This document shows, one piece after another, positions 1 to 6,523 of a DNA stretch of 10,028 bases. The notes beneath the pieces are model-generated. The model did no database searches. It was given only the letters and a program-made list of their open reading frames with translations, and was not told where the DNA came from. Made by a program: the position numbers and the translations under genes. The DNA comes from SIG565 sp045594065. Lineage in GTDB: Bacteria; Bacillota; Clostridia; Oscillospirales; Acutalibacteraceae. The stretch is from the NCBI GenBank assembly GCA_045594065.1, contig JAZNXU010000013.1:1-10028 (forward strand), written 5' to 3'. Position 1 is the stretch's first letter, and every line of letters starts with the position of its first letter.

Positions 1-45
1 AAAAAGAAACGACAACTTATCAGTCGATAAATTGTCGTTTCTTTT
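1..45 (-). terminator. Terminator of tRNA-Ala, probably bidirectional
   Basis: A long inverted repeat pairs AAAGAAACGACAA (3-15) with TTGTCGTTTCTTT (32-44), and an inner TTAT/ATAA arm extends it. A-runs on one side and T-runs on the other make it usable in both directions. It lies immediately 3' of the minus-strand tRNA-Ala gene and so ends that transcript. It may also end a plus-strand gene lying to the left of the window. Confidence 0.8.
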
Positions 46-121
46 TGGTGGAGCATAGGGGATTCGAACCCCTGACCCCCACACTGCCAGTGTGATGCGC
101 TACCAACTGCGCTAATGCCCC
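46..121 (-). tRNA. tRNA-Ala (anticodon GGC)
   Basis: Read on the minus strand, the 76 bases fold into a full cloverleaf. The acceptor stem GGGGCAT pairs with ATGCTCC with one G-T wobble. The D arm is GCGC/GCGC, and the anticodon loop CTGGCAG carries anticodon GGC, which reads the alanine codon GCC. The T arm AGGGG-TTCGAAT-CCCCT is canonical and CCA is encoded at the 3' end (46-48). The gene is divergent from tRNA-Gln. Confidence 0.97.
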
Positions 122-132
122 GAGTACAGAAT

Positions 133-161
133 ACTATATCATAAAATTTAGCGCTTTTCAA
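133..161 (-). promoter_or_regulatory. Promoter of tRNA-Ala
   Basis: On the minus strand a -35 box TTGAAA (156-161) and a -10 box TATAGT (133-138) are separated by 17 bases. Transcription would begin about 5 bases before the tRNA, which suits a stable RNA gene with a very short leader. Confidence 0.8.
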
Positions 162-201
162 GTCTATTTTTCAAAAAACTATAAAAATTTAAAAATACTT
201 G

Positions 202-229
202 TTGACTTTTTGTAAATTTGCGGTATAAT
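202..229 (+). promoter_or_regulatory. Promoter of tRNA-Gln
   Basis: A -35 box TTGACT (202-207) and a consensus -10 box TATAAT (224-229) have a 16-base spacer, preceded by A/T tracts that resemble an UP element. The expected start near 236 gives a leader of about 10 bases before the tRNA. Confidence 0.85.
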
Positions 230-246
230 AACTTTGTTACAAATTT

Positions 247-320
247 TGGGGAATTGTGTAACGGTAGCACGACAGACTCTGACTCTGTTTGTTGGGGTTC
301 GAATCCCTATTCCCCAGCCA
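247..320 (+). tRNA. tRNA-Gln (anticodon CTG)
   Basis: A 74-base cloverleaf. The acceptor stem TGGGGAA pairs with TTCCCCA, giving the U1-A72 end typical of tRNA-Gln. The D arm is GTGT/GCAC, and anticodon stem ACAGA/TCTGT encloses loop CTCTGAC with anticodon CTG, reading CAG. The T arm TGGGG-TTCGAAT-CCCTA is followed by discriminator G and an encoded CCA. Confidence 0.97.
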
Positions 321-360
321 AAAATCGACAAATCTCGTCAGAGGTTTGTCGATTTTACTT
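321..360 (+). terminator. Terminator of tRNA-Gln
   Basis: AAAATCGACAAA (321-332) pairs with TTTGTCGATTTT (345-356), with an inner CTC/GAG extension, followed by a T-rich stretch. It starts directly after the CCA end and separates the tRNA from the next promoter. Its CGACAA/TTGTCG core is shared with the terminator at 1-45. Confidence 0.85.
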
Positions 361-390
361 TTTCATCGCTACCAAAATTTTTAAATTTTA

Positions 391-420
391 TTGATATTTA
401 TTACCAATATATTGTATAAT
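391..420 (+). promoter_or_regulatory. Promoter of the branching enzyme gene
   Basis: TTGATA (391-396) and a perfect TATAAT (415-420) are 18 bases apart, with transcription expected to begin near 427. The in-frame TTG at 391 is itself the -35 box. It therefore cannot be the translation start, which must lie at or after about 427. Confidence 0.8.
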
Positions 421-444
421 AGTTGTGAAACGGAGGGGATTAAA

Positions 445-2469
445 ATAAGTACATGCACAAAAAATAAAATTTTGGAAATCGACCCATATTTAGCACCCTT
501 TGAAAAGGATTTGGGTTTGAGAACAGAGCTTTATCTCAGCAAAAGGGACAATCTTTTAAGCGACTATAGAAAGATAAAAAATTTCGCTAACGGTCATAAA
601 TATTTTGGTTTTCACCGTACTCGCACCGGCTGGGTTTACAGGGAATGTGCACCTGCTGCTGACGAAATGTATCTCACAGGCGATTTTAATAATTGGGATA
701 TTGAAAGCTGCCCTATGACCAAGCTTGAGAATGGTGTTTTCGAAGTACATCTCAAGGGTAAAAAAGCACTTAAAATAGGGCAAAAGGTGCAGGCTATTGT
801 TATAAACTCAGGGCAGATACTGCGCCGCATTCCGCTTTACGCTACACGAGTTGTACAAGACCCTCAAACCTATTTATGGTGTGCCGAAATCGAGGATACA
901 TATGAGAAATTCCCTTGGACGGATAAAGACTTTGTGCCTGAAAAAACACCGTATATTTATGAATGCCATATAGGTATGGCTCAGGAAAAGGGCGCTGTTG
1001 GAACATATCGCGAGTTTACAGAAAATGTCCTGCCGAGAATTAAAAGGCTTGGTTATAACACAATACAGATAATGGCAATTATGGAGCATCCTTATTACGG
1101 TTCCTTTGGGTATCAGGTTTCTAACTTTTTTGCCGCCTCTTCGCGTTATGGCAGCAGCCGAGATTTAAAAGAGCTTATAAACACTGCCCACAAAATGGGA
1201 ATTGCTGTTTTGTTAGATGTTGTACATTCGCATGCAGTAAAGAACACCAACGAGGGACTCAATGAGTTTGACGGCACAGTGTACCAATTCTTTCATGAGG
1301 GTGAAAAAGGTAATCACAGCGCATGGGGAACTAAGCTTTTTAATTACGCCAAGAATGAAGTATTGCATTTTTTGCTTTCAAATCTCAAATATTGGATGGA
1401 AGTTTTCCATTTTGACGGCTTCCGCTTTGACGGTGTAACTTCTATGCTTTATCATGATCACGGTCTTGGAAGTGCCTTTACAAATTATAATATGTATTTT
1501 TCAATGAATACTGATACCGATGCAATTACATATTTACAGTTGGCAAATGAATTGATTCACGAAATCAACCCCAATGCAGTTACAATAGCGGAGGATATGT
1601 CAGGTATGCCTGGGATGTGCCTCCCGATACAGGATGGCGGTATTGGATTCGATTATCGTCTGTCTATGGGAGTGCCTGACCTTTGGATAAAAACCATCAA
1701 AGAATGTGCTGACGATGAGTGGGATATCGGTAAATTGTGGCATGAGCTTACAAACCGCCGTGCACAAGAAAAGAATATAGGTTACTGCGAATCTCACGAT
1801 CAAGCTTTAGTGGGAGATAAGACCATAATGTTCAGACTTTGCGATGCCCAAATGTATACCGGTATGAACAAATTCGGCGGCAACATTGTAATAGACAGAG
1901 GTATCGCACTTCATAAGATGATCCGTCTTATCACCGCATCCTTGGCAGGAGAAGGATACCTTAATTTTATGGGTAATGAGTTCGGTCATCCTGAGTGGAT
2001 AGATTTCCCACGCGAGGGCAACGGTTGGAGTTACCATTACTGCCGCAGGCAGTGGAGTCTTGTTGATAACCCCGACCTAAGATATAGAGAGCTTAATGAT
2101 TTTGATGAAGCTATGATAAATCTGCTTAAGAAAGAAGATTTGCTCGCTCTATCTGCCGAAAACAGATGGATTCATCAGGATGATAAGGTGCTTATCTATA
2201 CCAAGGGAGATACTGTGTTTATCTTCAATTTCCACCCGACAAAATCTTTTGACGGATATTTTGTGCCCGTGGGAAAAGAGGGTACATATAATGTTGTTCT
2301 TTCTTCGGATGACGGAAGATTCGGAGGCTTTTCGCGTGTTGACACCTCCGCCGAATATGAAACCTTTACCACGCCTATCGGTTGGGTAGGTTTTAAATGT
2401 TATCTGCCAAATAGAGCCGCCATTGTTTTGAAGAAAAAAAGTAAAACTAACGGCAAAAAGATTGTATAA
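445..2469 (+). CDS. glgB: 1,4-alpha-glucan branching enzyme, GH13_8-like
   Basis: This enzyme makes alpha-1,6 branches in glycogen or alpha-glucan in the cytoplasm. About 674 residues are predicted from the ATA at 445. An N-terminal CBM48-type module contains the motif LTGDFNNWD. The catalytic barrel carries the four GH13 regions: DVVHSHA (from residue 258), FRFDG with nucleophile D329, AEDMSG with acid/base E383, and ESHD with D452. A C-terminal all-beta domain closes the protein. DVVHSHA and the YHDHG segment match the eukaryote-like branching enzyme subfamily rather than E. coli GlgB. The start is uncertain. GGAGGGG (432-438) is ideally spaced for ATA 445, whereas TTG 472 lacks a ribosome binding site and TTG 391 lies in the promoter. 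No other glycogen genes are nearby, so it appears to be expressed alone. Confidence 0.93.
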   Translation: MSTCTKNKILEIDPYLAPFEKDLGLRTELYLSKRDNLLSDYRKIKNFANGHKYFGFHRTRTGWVYRECAPAADEMYLTGDFNNWDIESCPMTKLENGVFEVHLKGKKALKIGQKVQAIVINSGQILRRIPLYATRVVQDPQTYLWCAEIEDTYEKFPWTDKDFVPEKTPYIYECHIGMAQEKGAVGTYREFTENVLPRIKRLGYNTIQIMAIMEHPYYGSFGYQVSNFFAASSRYGSSRDLKELINTAHKMGIAVLLDVVHSHAVKNTNEGLNEFDGTVYQFFHEGEKGNHSAWGTKLFNYAKNEVLHFLLSNLKYWMEVFHFDGFRFDGVTSMLYHDHGLGSAFTNYNMYFSMNTDTDAITYLQLANELIHEINPNAVTIAEDMSGMPGMCLPIQDGGIGFDYRLSMGVPDLWIKTIKECADDEWDIGKLWHELTNRRAQEKNIGYCESHDQALVGDKTIMFRLCDAQMYTGMNKFGGNIVIDRGIALHKMIRLITASLAGEGYLNFMGNEFGHPEWIDFPREGNGWSYHYCRRQWSLVDNPDLRYRELNDFDEAMINLLKKEDLLALSAENRWIHQDDKVLIYTKGDTVFIFNFHPTKSFDGYFVPVGKEGTYNVVLSSDDGRFGGFSRVDTSAEYETFTTPIGWVGFKCYLPNRAAIVLKKKSKTNGKKIV

Positions 2470-2533
2470 AACTTATTAAATGTGTGTGGGCTCGAACACA
2501 AAGGTTAAGAATACTTAAAAAGGCGGTGGTAAT

Positions 2534-2761
2534 GTGAAAAAAGAGAAACGAAAAGGCTATATCGCACCTATTGTAATAACCATGGTTTTTATTTTGTATT
2601 TTATACTCTATTTTGGTTTTTTATTTGCGGTTTTGACTGGAGTTTGGAAATTTGTTTTTTTAATTTTTCCTGTCGCATTTGCCGGCGTTTTAATTTATGT
2701 GTGCGCTGACAGAATAAAAGAAATAAGGAGTGGCGAAGCAGATGATCTTAGTAAATACTGA
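2534..2761 (+). CDS. Small two-helix membrane protein, unknown function
   Basis: The 75-residue product has a basic N-terminus (MKKEKRKG) and two hydrophobic segments, about residues 10-34 and 38-58, joined by a very short turn. A charged C-terminal tail ends in DDLSKY. This predicts a membrane hairpin with both ends inside. I do not recognise a named family. Start is GTG 2534, about 5 bases after AGGCGGTGG. The ATG overlapping it (2532) is followed at once by TGA. Its last 20 bases overlap the next gene, which strongly suggests co-transcription and coupled translation with the YbjQ protein. A TATAAA at 2465-2470 could be a -10 box for this cluster, but no convincing -35 box accompanies it, so read-through from the branching enzyme is also possible. 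Confidence 0.75.
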   Translation: MKKEKRKGYIAPIVITMVFILYFILYFGFLFAVLTGVWKFVFLIFPVAFAGVLIYVCADRIKEIRSGEADDLSKY

Positions 2762-3053
2762 TTACATTACAGGCAAACAATTCGAAATGTTGGGTTTAGT
2801 GCGCGGAAGCACAATTCAAAGCAAGCATATCGGCAAGGATATTGCTCAAAGTTTTAAAACCTTAGTCGGAGGAGAGCTGAAATCATATAATGAGATGATG
2901 AACGAAGCCCGTGCACTTGCAACAAAACGAATGGTTGAAGAAGCAGAAGAGCTTGGTGCTGATGCGATTGTTAATATCCGCTACGCATCTGCCGCCGTTA
3001 TGCAGGGCGCAGCTGAGGTTATTGCCTACGGCACCGCCGTGAAATTTATATAA
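2742..3053 (+). CDS. YbjQ/UPF0145 family protein
   Basis: The 103-residue protein spans the whole UPF0145 (YbjQ, PF01906 'putative heavy-metal-binding') domain. It has the family order: an N-terminal strand ending in TDYITGK, the GLVRGSTIQSKHIGKDI segment, SYNEMMNEARALATKRM, the acidic helix EEAEELGADAIVNIRY, and a final strand with VIAYGTAVKF. Family members form ring-like oligomers of unclear function; metal binding is only a label. ATG 2742 is chosen because AGGAG (2726-2730) lies 11 bases upstream and homologues start at MILVNTDYI. The earlier GTG at 2730 overlaps the ribosome binding site. It starts inside the preceding membrane-protein gene, which hints that the two products work together at the membrane. 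Confidence 0.9.
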   Translation: MILVNTDYITGKQFEMLGLVRGSTIQSKHIGKDIAQSFKTLVGGELKSYNEMMNEARALATKRMVEEAEELGADAIVNIRYASAAVMQGAAEVIAYGTAVKFI

Positions 3054-3078
3054 GTTTAGCCTCACGGAGGTTTAATTG

Positions 3079-3189
3079 ATGGGAATTGTCGCAAATCAGA
3101 TTGCAGTAGAGCTTTTCTTTAAAATCAAGAATAAGCTTAAAGAAAAAAAGCAAGAAAAAGAGAAAACGCCAAAAAAAGAAAACAAGTAA
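3079..3189 (+). CDS. 36-residue lysine-rich peptide, unknown function
   Basis: A short reading frame encodes 36 residues: an N-terminal amphipathic-looking segment (MGIVANQIAVELFFKIKNKL) followed by an extremely charged tail of Lys, Glu and Gln. It has a very good ribosome binding site, GGAGG (3066-3070), 8 bases before ATG. It begins 25 bases after the YbjQ gene and stops 6 bases before a strong terminator, so it fits exactly as the third gene of this cluster. The spacing argues that it is translated. It might sit at the membrane surface through its N-terminal helix, but this is a guess. Confidence 0.6.
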   Translation: MGIVANQIAVELFFKIKNKLKEKKQEKEKTPKKENK

Positions 3190-3195
3190 TACCTT

Positions 3196-3227
3196 AAAGC
3201 ACCGACCTTTACGGTCGGTGCTTTTTT
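3196..3227 (+). terminator. Strong intrinsic terminator after the small-gene cluster
   Basis: A perfect 12-bp stem, AAAGCACCGACC (3196-3207) with GGTCGGTGCTTT (3213-3224), and a 5-base loop are followed by an unbroken T run to 3227. It ends the 2534-3189 cluster. Confidence 0.95.
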
Positions 3228-3229
3228 GC

Positions 3230-3258
3230 TTGAAAGAGCAAAAATATTATTGTATAAT
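3230..3258 (+). promoter_or_regulatory. Promoter of the CLC transporter gene
   Basis: TTGAAA (3230-3235) and TATAAT (3253-3258) have the ideal 17-base spacer. Transcription would begin near 3265, leaving a leader of only about 27 bases. That is too short for a fluoride riboswitch. Confidence 0.85.
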
Positions 3259-3291
3259 AATCCTGTAATTTATTTCCTCTAGGGGTTTTGT

Positions 3292-4497
3292 ATGGATAAT
3301 AAAATTAAACCTTATTTAAAGTTAATATTGGCAGCGGTCTGCTTAGGAGTTGCGGGCGGTTTGGTCGGCGCGTTATTCGCCCACCTTGTAACCCTTGCAA
3401 CGACACTTCGCGGCTCATATGCCTTTCTTCTTTTTTTGCTTCCGCTTGGCGGACTTATCACAGTATGGCTTTATAAAAGACTGAATGTATCAGGCGTTGG
3501 CACAACTCATATTTTTGCCGCCGTGAATGGCGATGCCGAAATTTCGGCAAAACTTACCCCTGCAATTTTTGTTTCCTCGGTGCTCACCCACCTTTTCGGC
3601 GGCTCCGCAGGTAGAGAGGGCGCGGCACTGCAAATCGGCGGTGGGTTGTCGGCTGCTTTTTCGCGAATTTTTCGCCTTAATAAGAAACAGTGCACCACCC
3701 TTACAATGTGCGGTATGGCGGCGGTGTTCTCAGCCGTTTTCGGCACACCCTTAGCTGCTGCCGTCTTTGCGGTTGAGGCTGCGCGCAAAATGCGAGAAAT
3801 GCATAAAACCATTATTCCAATACTTATTTCCGCGCTTATCGGCTTTGGTGTTTCACGCCTGTGTTTAGTTGAAAGCGAAGCTTTTTTGCTTGCCCGCCAA
3901 AGCTTTAACGCTATGCTCATTTTAAAGGCGGTTGTGATTGCGGGCCTTTGCGGCATTGTTTGCTATATTTTTTGCACCGCATTATATTTTGCAAAGAAAA
4001 TTTTTAAGGTGTGTTTCAAAAATGAGTATATCCGAATTGCCGTAGGCGGCGTTTTAATAATTGCCGTCACCTTTATAATAGGCAACCGCGATTATAACGG
4101 CGCAGGCACAAACATTATTGCCGGAATTTTCGAAAGCGAAACGGTAAAATACGAGGCTTTTGCACTGAAAATACTCTTAACGGCGCTCACCGTAGGGGCT
4201 GGCTACAAGGGCGGTGAAATTGTTCCTGCATTCTTTATCGGCGCCACTTTTGGCGCTTGCGCTGCAGCACTTTTAGGTGTTCCCGCACCGCTTGGCGCCG
4301 CTATTGGAATGACAGCGCTGTTTTGCGGCGGCACAAAATGCCCGCTCGCATCACTTTTTTTAAGTCTTGAGCTTTTCGGTATTGGCGGTATTTTTTATTA
4401 TATAATAGCCGTTGCATTCGGCTTTATATTCTCGGGTGACGCAGGACTCTACCAAAAGCCCGAACTTAAAGCATTAAAGAAATTGCTTGTGTTATAG
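3292..4497 (+). CDS. CLC-family anion channel/antiporter, CLC-F-like
   Basis: A polytopic membrane protein of 401 residues with roughly ten or more hydrophobic helices and no C-terminal CBS domains. CLC hallmarks are present: GGSAGREGAALQIG with the gating glutamate E109, FGTPLAAAVFAVEA near 150, and YKGGEIVPAFFIGA (residues 305-318) at the third anion-binding motif. The usual GSGIP motif is replaced by SGVGTTHIF (67-75). From memory of the family, THLFGGSAGREG and KGGE..P resemble the branch that includes fluoride/proton antiporters, so fluoride export is a reasonable inference, but substrate is not proven. ATG 3292 follows AGGGG (3281-3285). It stands alone between its own promoter and the next operon. 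Simple chloride transport remains possible. Confidence 0.88.
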   Translation: MDNKIKPYLKLILAAVCLGVAGGLVGALFAHLVTLATTLRGSYAFLLFLLPLGGLITVWLYKRLNVSGVGTTHIFAAVNGDAEISAKLTPAIFVSSVLTHLFGGSAGREGAALQIGGGLSAAFSRIFRLNKKQCTTLTMCGMAAVFSAVFGTPLAAAVFAVEAARKMREMHKTIIPILISALIGFGVSRLCLVESEAFLLARQSFNAMLILKAVVIAGLCGIVCYIFCTALYFAKKIFKVCFKNEYIRIAVGGVLIIAVTFIIGNRDYNGAGTNIIAGIFESETVKYEAFALKILLTALTVGAGYKGGEIVPAFFIGATFGACAAALLGVPAPLGAAIGMTALFCGGTKCPLASLFLSLELFGIGGIFYYIIAVAFGFIFSGDAGLYQKPELKALKKLLVL

Positions 4498-4512
4498 ATA
4501 TTCGCAAGTATG

Positions 4513-4541
4513 CTCAGAAATACAACTGAGAGTTTTACTCT
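4513..4541 (+). terminator. Weak hairpin, possible terminator of the CLC gene
   Basis: CTCAG (4513-4517) pairs with CTGAG (4526-4530) and is followed by AGTTTTACTCT, which could form an alternative small hairpin. The stem is short and the T run is broken, so the call is tentative. It is the best candidate in the 150-base gap before the next gene. Confidence 0.3.
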
Positions 4542-4598
4542 AAATATTTTATCGGCGCAAACTTTTACAATGGAAACCGCAAATGGCAAAATATAAAT

Positions 4599-4627
4599 TT
4601 GCATATAGAGATAATATATAGTATAAT
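4599..4627 (+). promoter_or_regulatory. Promoter of the yhaM-trmK-rqcH-pgeF operon
   Basis: TTGCAT (4599-4604) and TATAAT (4622-4627) are separated by exactly 17 bases. The -35 box overlaps the right arm of an inverted repeat GCAAAT (4579-4584)/ATTTGC (4597-4602), which might be a regulator site but may be chance in AT-rich DNA. Confidence 0.8.
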
Positions 4628-4656
4628 TAAGTAAATAATTAAAGGGAGTGACTATA

Positions 4657-5628
4657 ATGAACTTTTCTACCCCCGACGCTCGTGGTATGGTTGAGGGTTT
4701 TTGCCTTATTAAAACGGTTGAAGTTAAAACCTCATCTAAGGGCGACCGCTATCTTGATATGACTCTTACCGATAAAACAGGTGAAATCAACGCAAAGCTT
4801 TGGAGCTATAACGAGGCAGTACACGGTGAATATGAAGCCAATGAGATTATAAAGGTGCGCGGCTCAATATCGGTTTATGCAGGCAACGACCAACTTCGCA
4901 TTGAGCGAATCCGCAAGTCAAATAATGCCGATAATATTAACCCTGCAGAGTTTGTTCCGACGGCTGAATTCGATGCCGATAATATGTATTCGGCACTTTA
5001 CGGTATAGCCAACGGTTTTGAGGATGAAAATCTTAAAAAAATAGTAACTTTCCTTTTAGAGGAAAACCGTTTAGCTCTGCTCTATTGGCCTGCGGCTTTC
5101 AAACTCCACCACGCCATTCGCGGTGGATTGCTTATGCATACACTCTCGATTGTAAGGCTGTGCGAAAGCATTTGCGATATTTATCCGTTCGTTGACCGCG
5201 AGCTACTTATTTCGGGCGCAATTCTTCACGATATTGCCAAGCTCACCGAGTTTGAGGTGACCGATGCAGGCGTGGTTTCGGGCTACAGCGTGCGCGGAAA
5301 TCTGTTAGGACACCTCGCCGAGGGCGCAATGGTTGTGCGCAAAGCGGCAGAAGAGCTTGAGATTCCGTTTGAAACCTCAATGCTGCTTGAGCATATGATT
5401 TTATCGCACCACGGAGAGCCCGAGTTTGGCGCCGCCGTAAGACCGATGTTTATTGAAGCCGAGCTGCTTTCCGAGCTCGACTTAATGGATTCGAGAATTT
5501 ATGAAATGCGTGAGGCTGTAGAGGCCGCTAAGGATAATCCTTTCACAGGCAAAATGTGGGCGCTCGACAACCGCAAGCTCTATAACCACGCAAGGACCGA
5601 CCTAAATAAGAAAATAAATTTATTCTAA
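4657..5628 (+). CDS. yhaM: 3'-5' exoribonuclease, YhaM family
   Basis: Probably a cytoplasmic 3'-to-5' exonuclease trimming RNA (and possibly DNA) ends. The 323-residue product has the family architecture. An N-terminal OB-fold nucleic-acid-binding domain (about 5-85) is followed by an HD phosphohydrolase domain. HD metal ligands are visible as H161 in LLMHTLS, H191-D192 in AILHDIAKL, and H251-H252 in LSHHGEPEFG, followed by the aspartate-rich segment ELDLMDSR. ATG 4657 is preferred because GGGAG (4644-4648) lies 8 bases upstream. The in-frame GTG at 4648 overlaps that site. It is the first gene of a five-gene operon, and the next ribosome binding site overlaps its stop codon. Confidence 0.9.
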   Translation: MNFSTPDARGMVEGFCLIKTVEVKTSSKGDRYLDMTLTDKTGEINAKLWSYNEAVHGEYEANEIIKVRGSISVYAGNDQLRIERIRKSNNADNINPAEFVPTAEFDADNMYSALYGIANGFEDENLKKIVTFLLEENRLALLYWPAAFKLHHAIRGGLLMHTLSIVRLCESICDIYPFVDRELLISGAILHDIAKLTEFEVTDAGVVSGYSVRGNLLGHLAEGAMVVRKAAEELEIPFETSMLLEHMILSHHGEPEFGAAVRPMFIEAELLSELDLMDSRIYEMREAVEAAKDNPFTGKMWALDNRKLYNHARTDLNKKINLF

Positions 5629-5642
5629 AGGAGATATAAAAA

Positions 5643-5843
5643 ATGGAAATTGCAAAAGATATGTGCATTGGTGATGTTCTAGATATGGACACAGGCGCCG
5701 CTAAATACTTTTTTGAAATTGGTATGCACTGCCTCGGCTGCCCCTCTGCAAGAGGTGAGTCTATTGAGCAGGCTTGCGAAGTGCACGGTACCGATTGCGA
5801 TGAATTGGTAGTGAAGCTCAACGAGTATTTCAGCAATAAATAA
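5643..5843 (+). CDS. DUF1858 domain small protein with CxxC motif
   Basis: The 66-residue protein matches the DUF1858 (PF08984) pattern: an N-terminal 'IGDVL' helix start, then a hydrophobic helix leading into GMHCLGCPSARGESIEQACEVHG. C30 and C33 form the conserved CxxC pair followed by Pro. Members occur alone or fused to hybrid-cluster and redox proteins, so redox or metal binding is inferred. The exact role is unknown. AAGGAGAT (5628-5635) overlaps the yhaM stop codon and is spaced well for ATG 5643. The last base of its TAA is the first base of the trmK ATG, so it is translationally coupled to a tRNA methyltransferase. Confidence 0.88.
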   Translation: MEIAKDMCIGDVLDMDTGAAKYFFEIGMHCLGCPSARGESIEQACEVHGTDCDELVVKLNEYFSNK

Positions 5844-6523
5844 TGCGAAATCTAAGTAACAGATTGCTTACAATTGCCGGATTGGTTCCAAAAGGTGTCC
5901 GCGTTGCGGATATAGGCACCGATCACGGCTATTTGCCCATTTATCTGACCGAAAGCGGCATTGCAAAAAAAGCACTCGCTTGCGATATTAACGAAAAACC
6001 GCTTTTGAGCGCTAAAAAGAATATCGTTTCCGCAGGGGCTGAAAATATTGAATTGCGCCTTTGTGACGGGCTCACAGGAATACACCCCGACGAAATTGAC
6101 GCAGCGGTTATTGCAGGCATTGGCGGTGAGGTAATATCGGGCATAATAGACAGGTGCGAGTGGATAAAAAGTGACCGCTACACCCTTATTCTACAGCCCA
6201 CCACCTCTCCCGAAAGATTGCGCGAATATTTAAACAGTGCAGGCTTTTCCGTAGAAGCCGAAAAAGCCATTTCAGACAACGGCAAACTTTACAGTGTTAT
6301 GGTAGTGCGCTTTGCAGATAAGGTTGACCCGCTTTCCCCTGCCGAGCTTTACATAGGAAAGCTCACCCCAAACGATGACGATGCTACCGCATATATCAAA
6401 AAGCAGCTAAGGCGCGTGGCTACACTTGCTCGCGACCTTGAAAATATACCTGAAAAACAGGCGGAATACCGCTGTTTTTCGGGCGTTTCAAAATCCCTTG
6501 AAGCATTACTCGGAGGAAAATAA
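5843..6523 (+). CDS. trmK: tRNA (adenine-22 N1)-methyltransferase TrmK
   Basis: Transfers a methyl group from S-adenosylmethionine to N1 of adenine 22 in tRNA. The product is 226 residues, the usual length. The N-terminal Rossmann methyltransferase domain begins at once with LSNRLLTIAGLVP, then the SAM-binding motif ADIGTDHGYLP (22-32). CDINEKPLLSAKKN and the AGIGGEVI segment that replaces a typical NPPY motif follow, as in COG2384 (YqfN/TrmK) proteins. The C-terminal part is helical and probably coiled-coil. The start overlaps the preceding stop by one base (TAATG) and has no good ribosome binding site of its own. Translation therefore likely depends on ribosomes finishing the DUF1858 gene. 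Confidence 0.93.
   Translation: MRNLSNRLLTIAGLVPKGVRVADIGTDHGYLPIYLTESGIAKKALACDINEKPLLSAKKNIVSAGAENIELRLCDGLTGIHPDEIDAAVIAGIGGEVISGIIDRCEWIKSDRYTLILQPTTSPERLREYLNSAGFSVEAEKAISDNGKLYSVMVVRFADKVDPLSPAELYIGKLTPNDDDATAYIKKQLRRVATLARDLENIPEKQAEYRCFSGVSKSLEALLGGK

Noticed and set aside
1..356. CRISPR-like repeats from the shared CGACAA/TTGTCG elements
   Set aside because: They are the stems of two tRNA terminators, present only twice, with no regular spacing or spacers.
391..444. N-terminal extension of the branching enzyme from TTG 391
   Set aside because: TTG 391 is the -35 box of a good promoter and has no ribosome binding site. The extra 18 residues do not resemble the family.
3259..3291. 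Fluoride riboswitch before the CLC-F-like gene
   Set aside because: Only about 27 bases of leader are available, and the conserved pseudoknot-forming sequences are absent.
3507..3956. A 149-codon open frame on the minus strand opposite the CLC gene
   Set aside because: It is a shadow of the GC-richer CLC coding frame. It has no ribosome binding site, no recognisable domain and a composition expected of an antisense frame.
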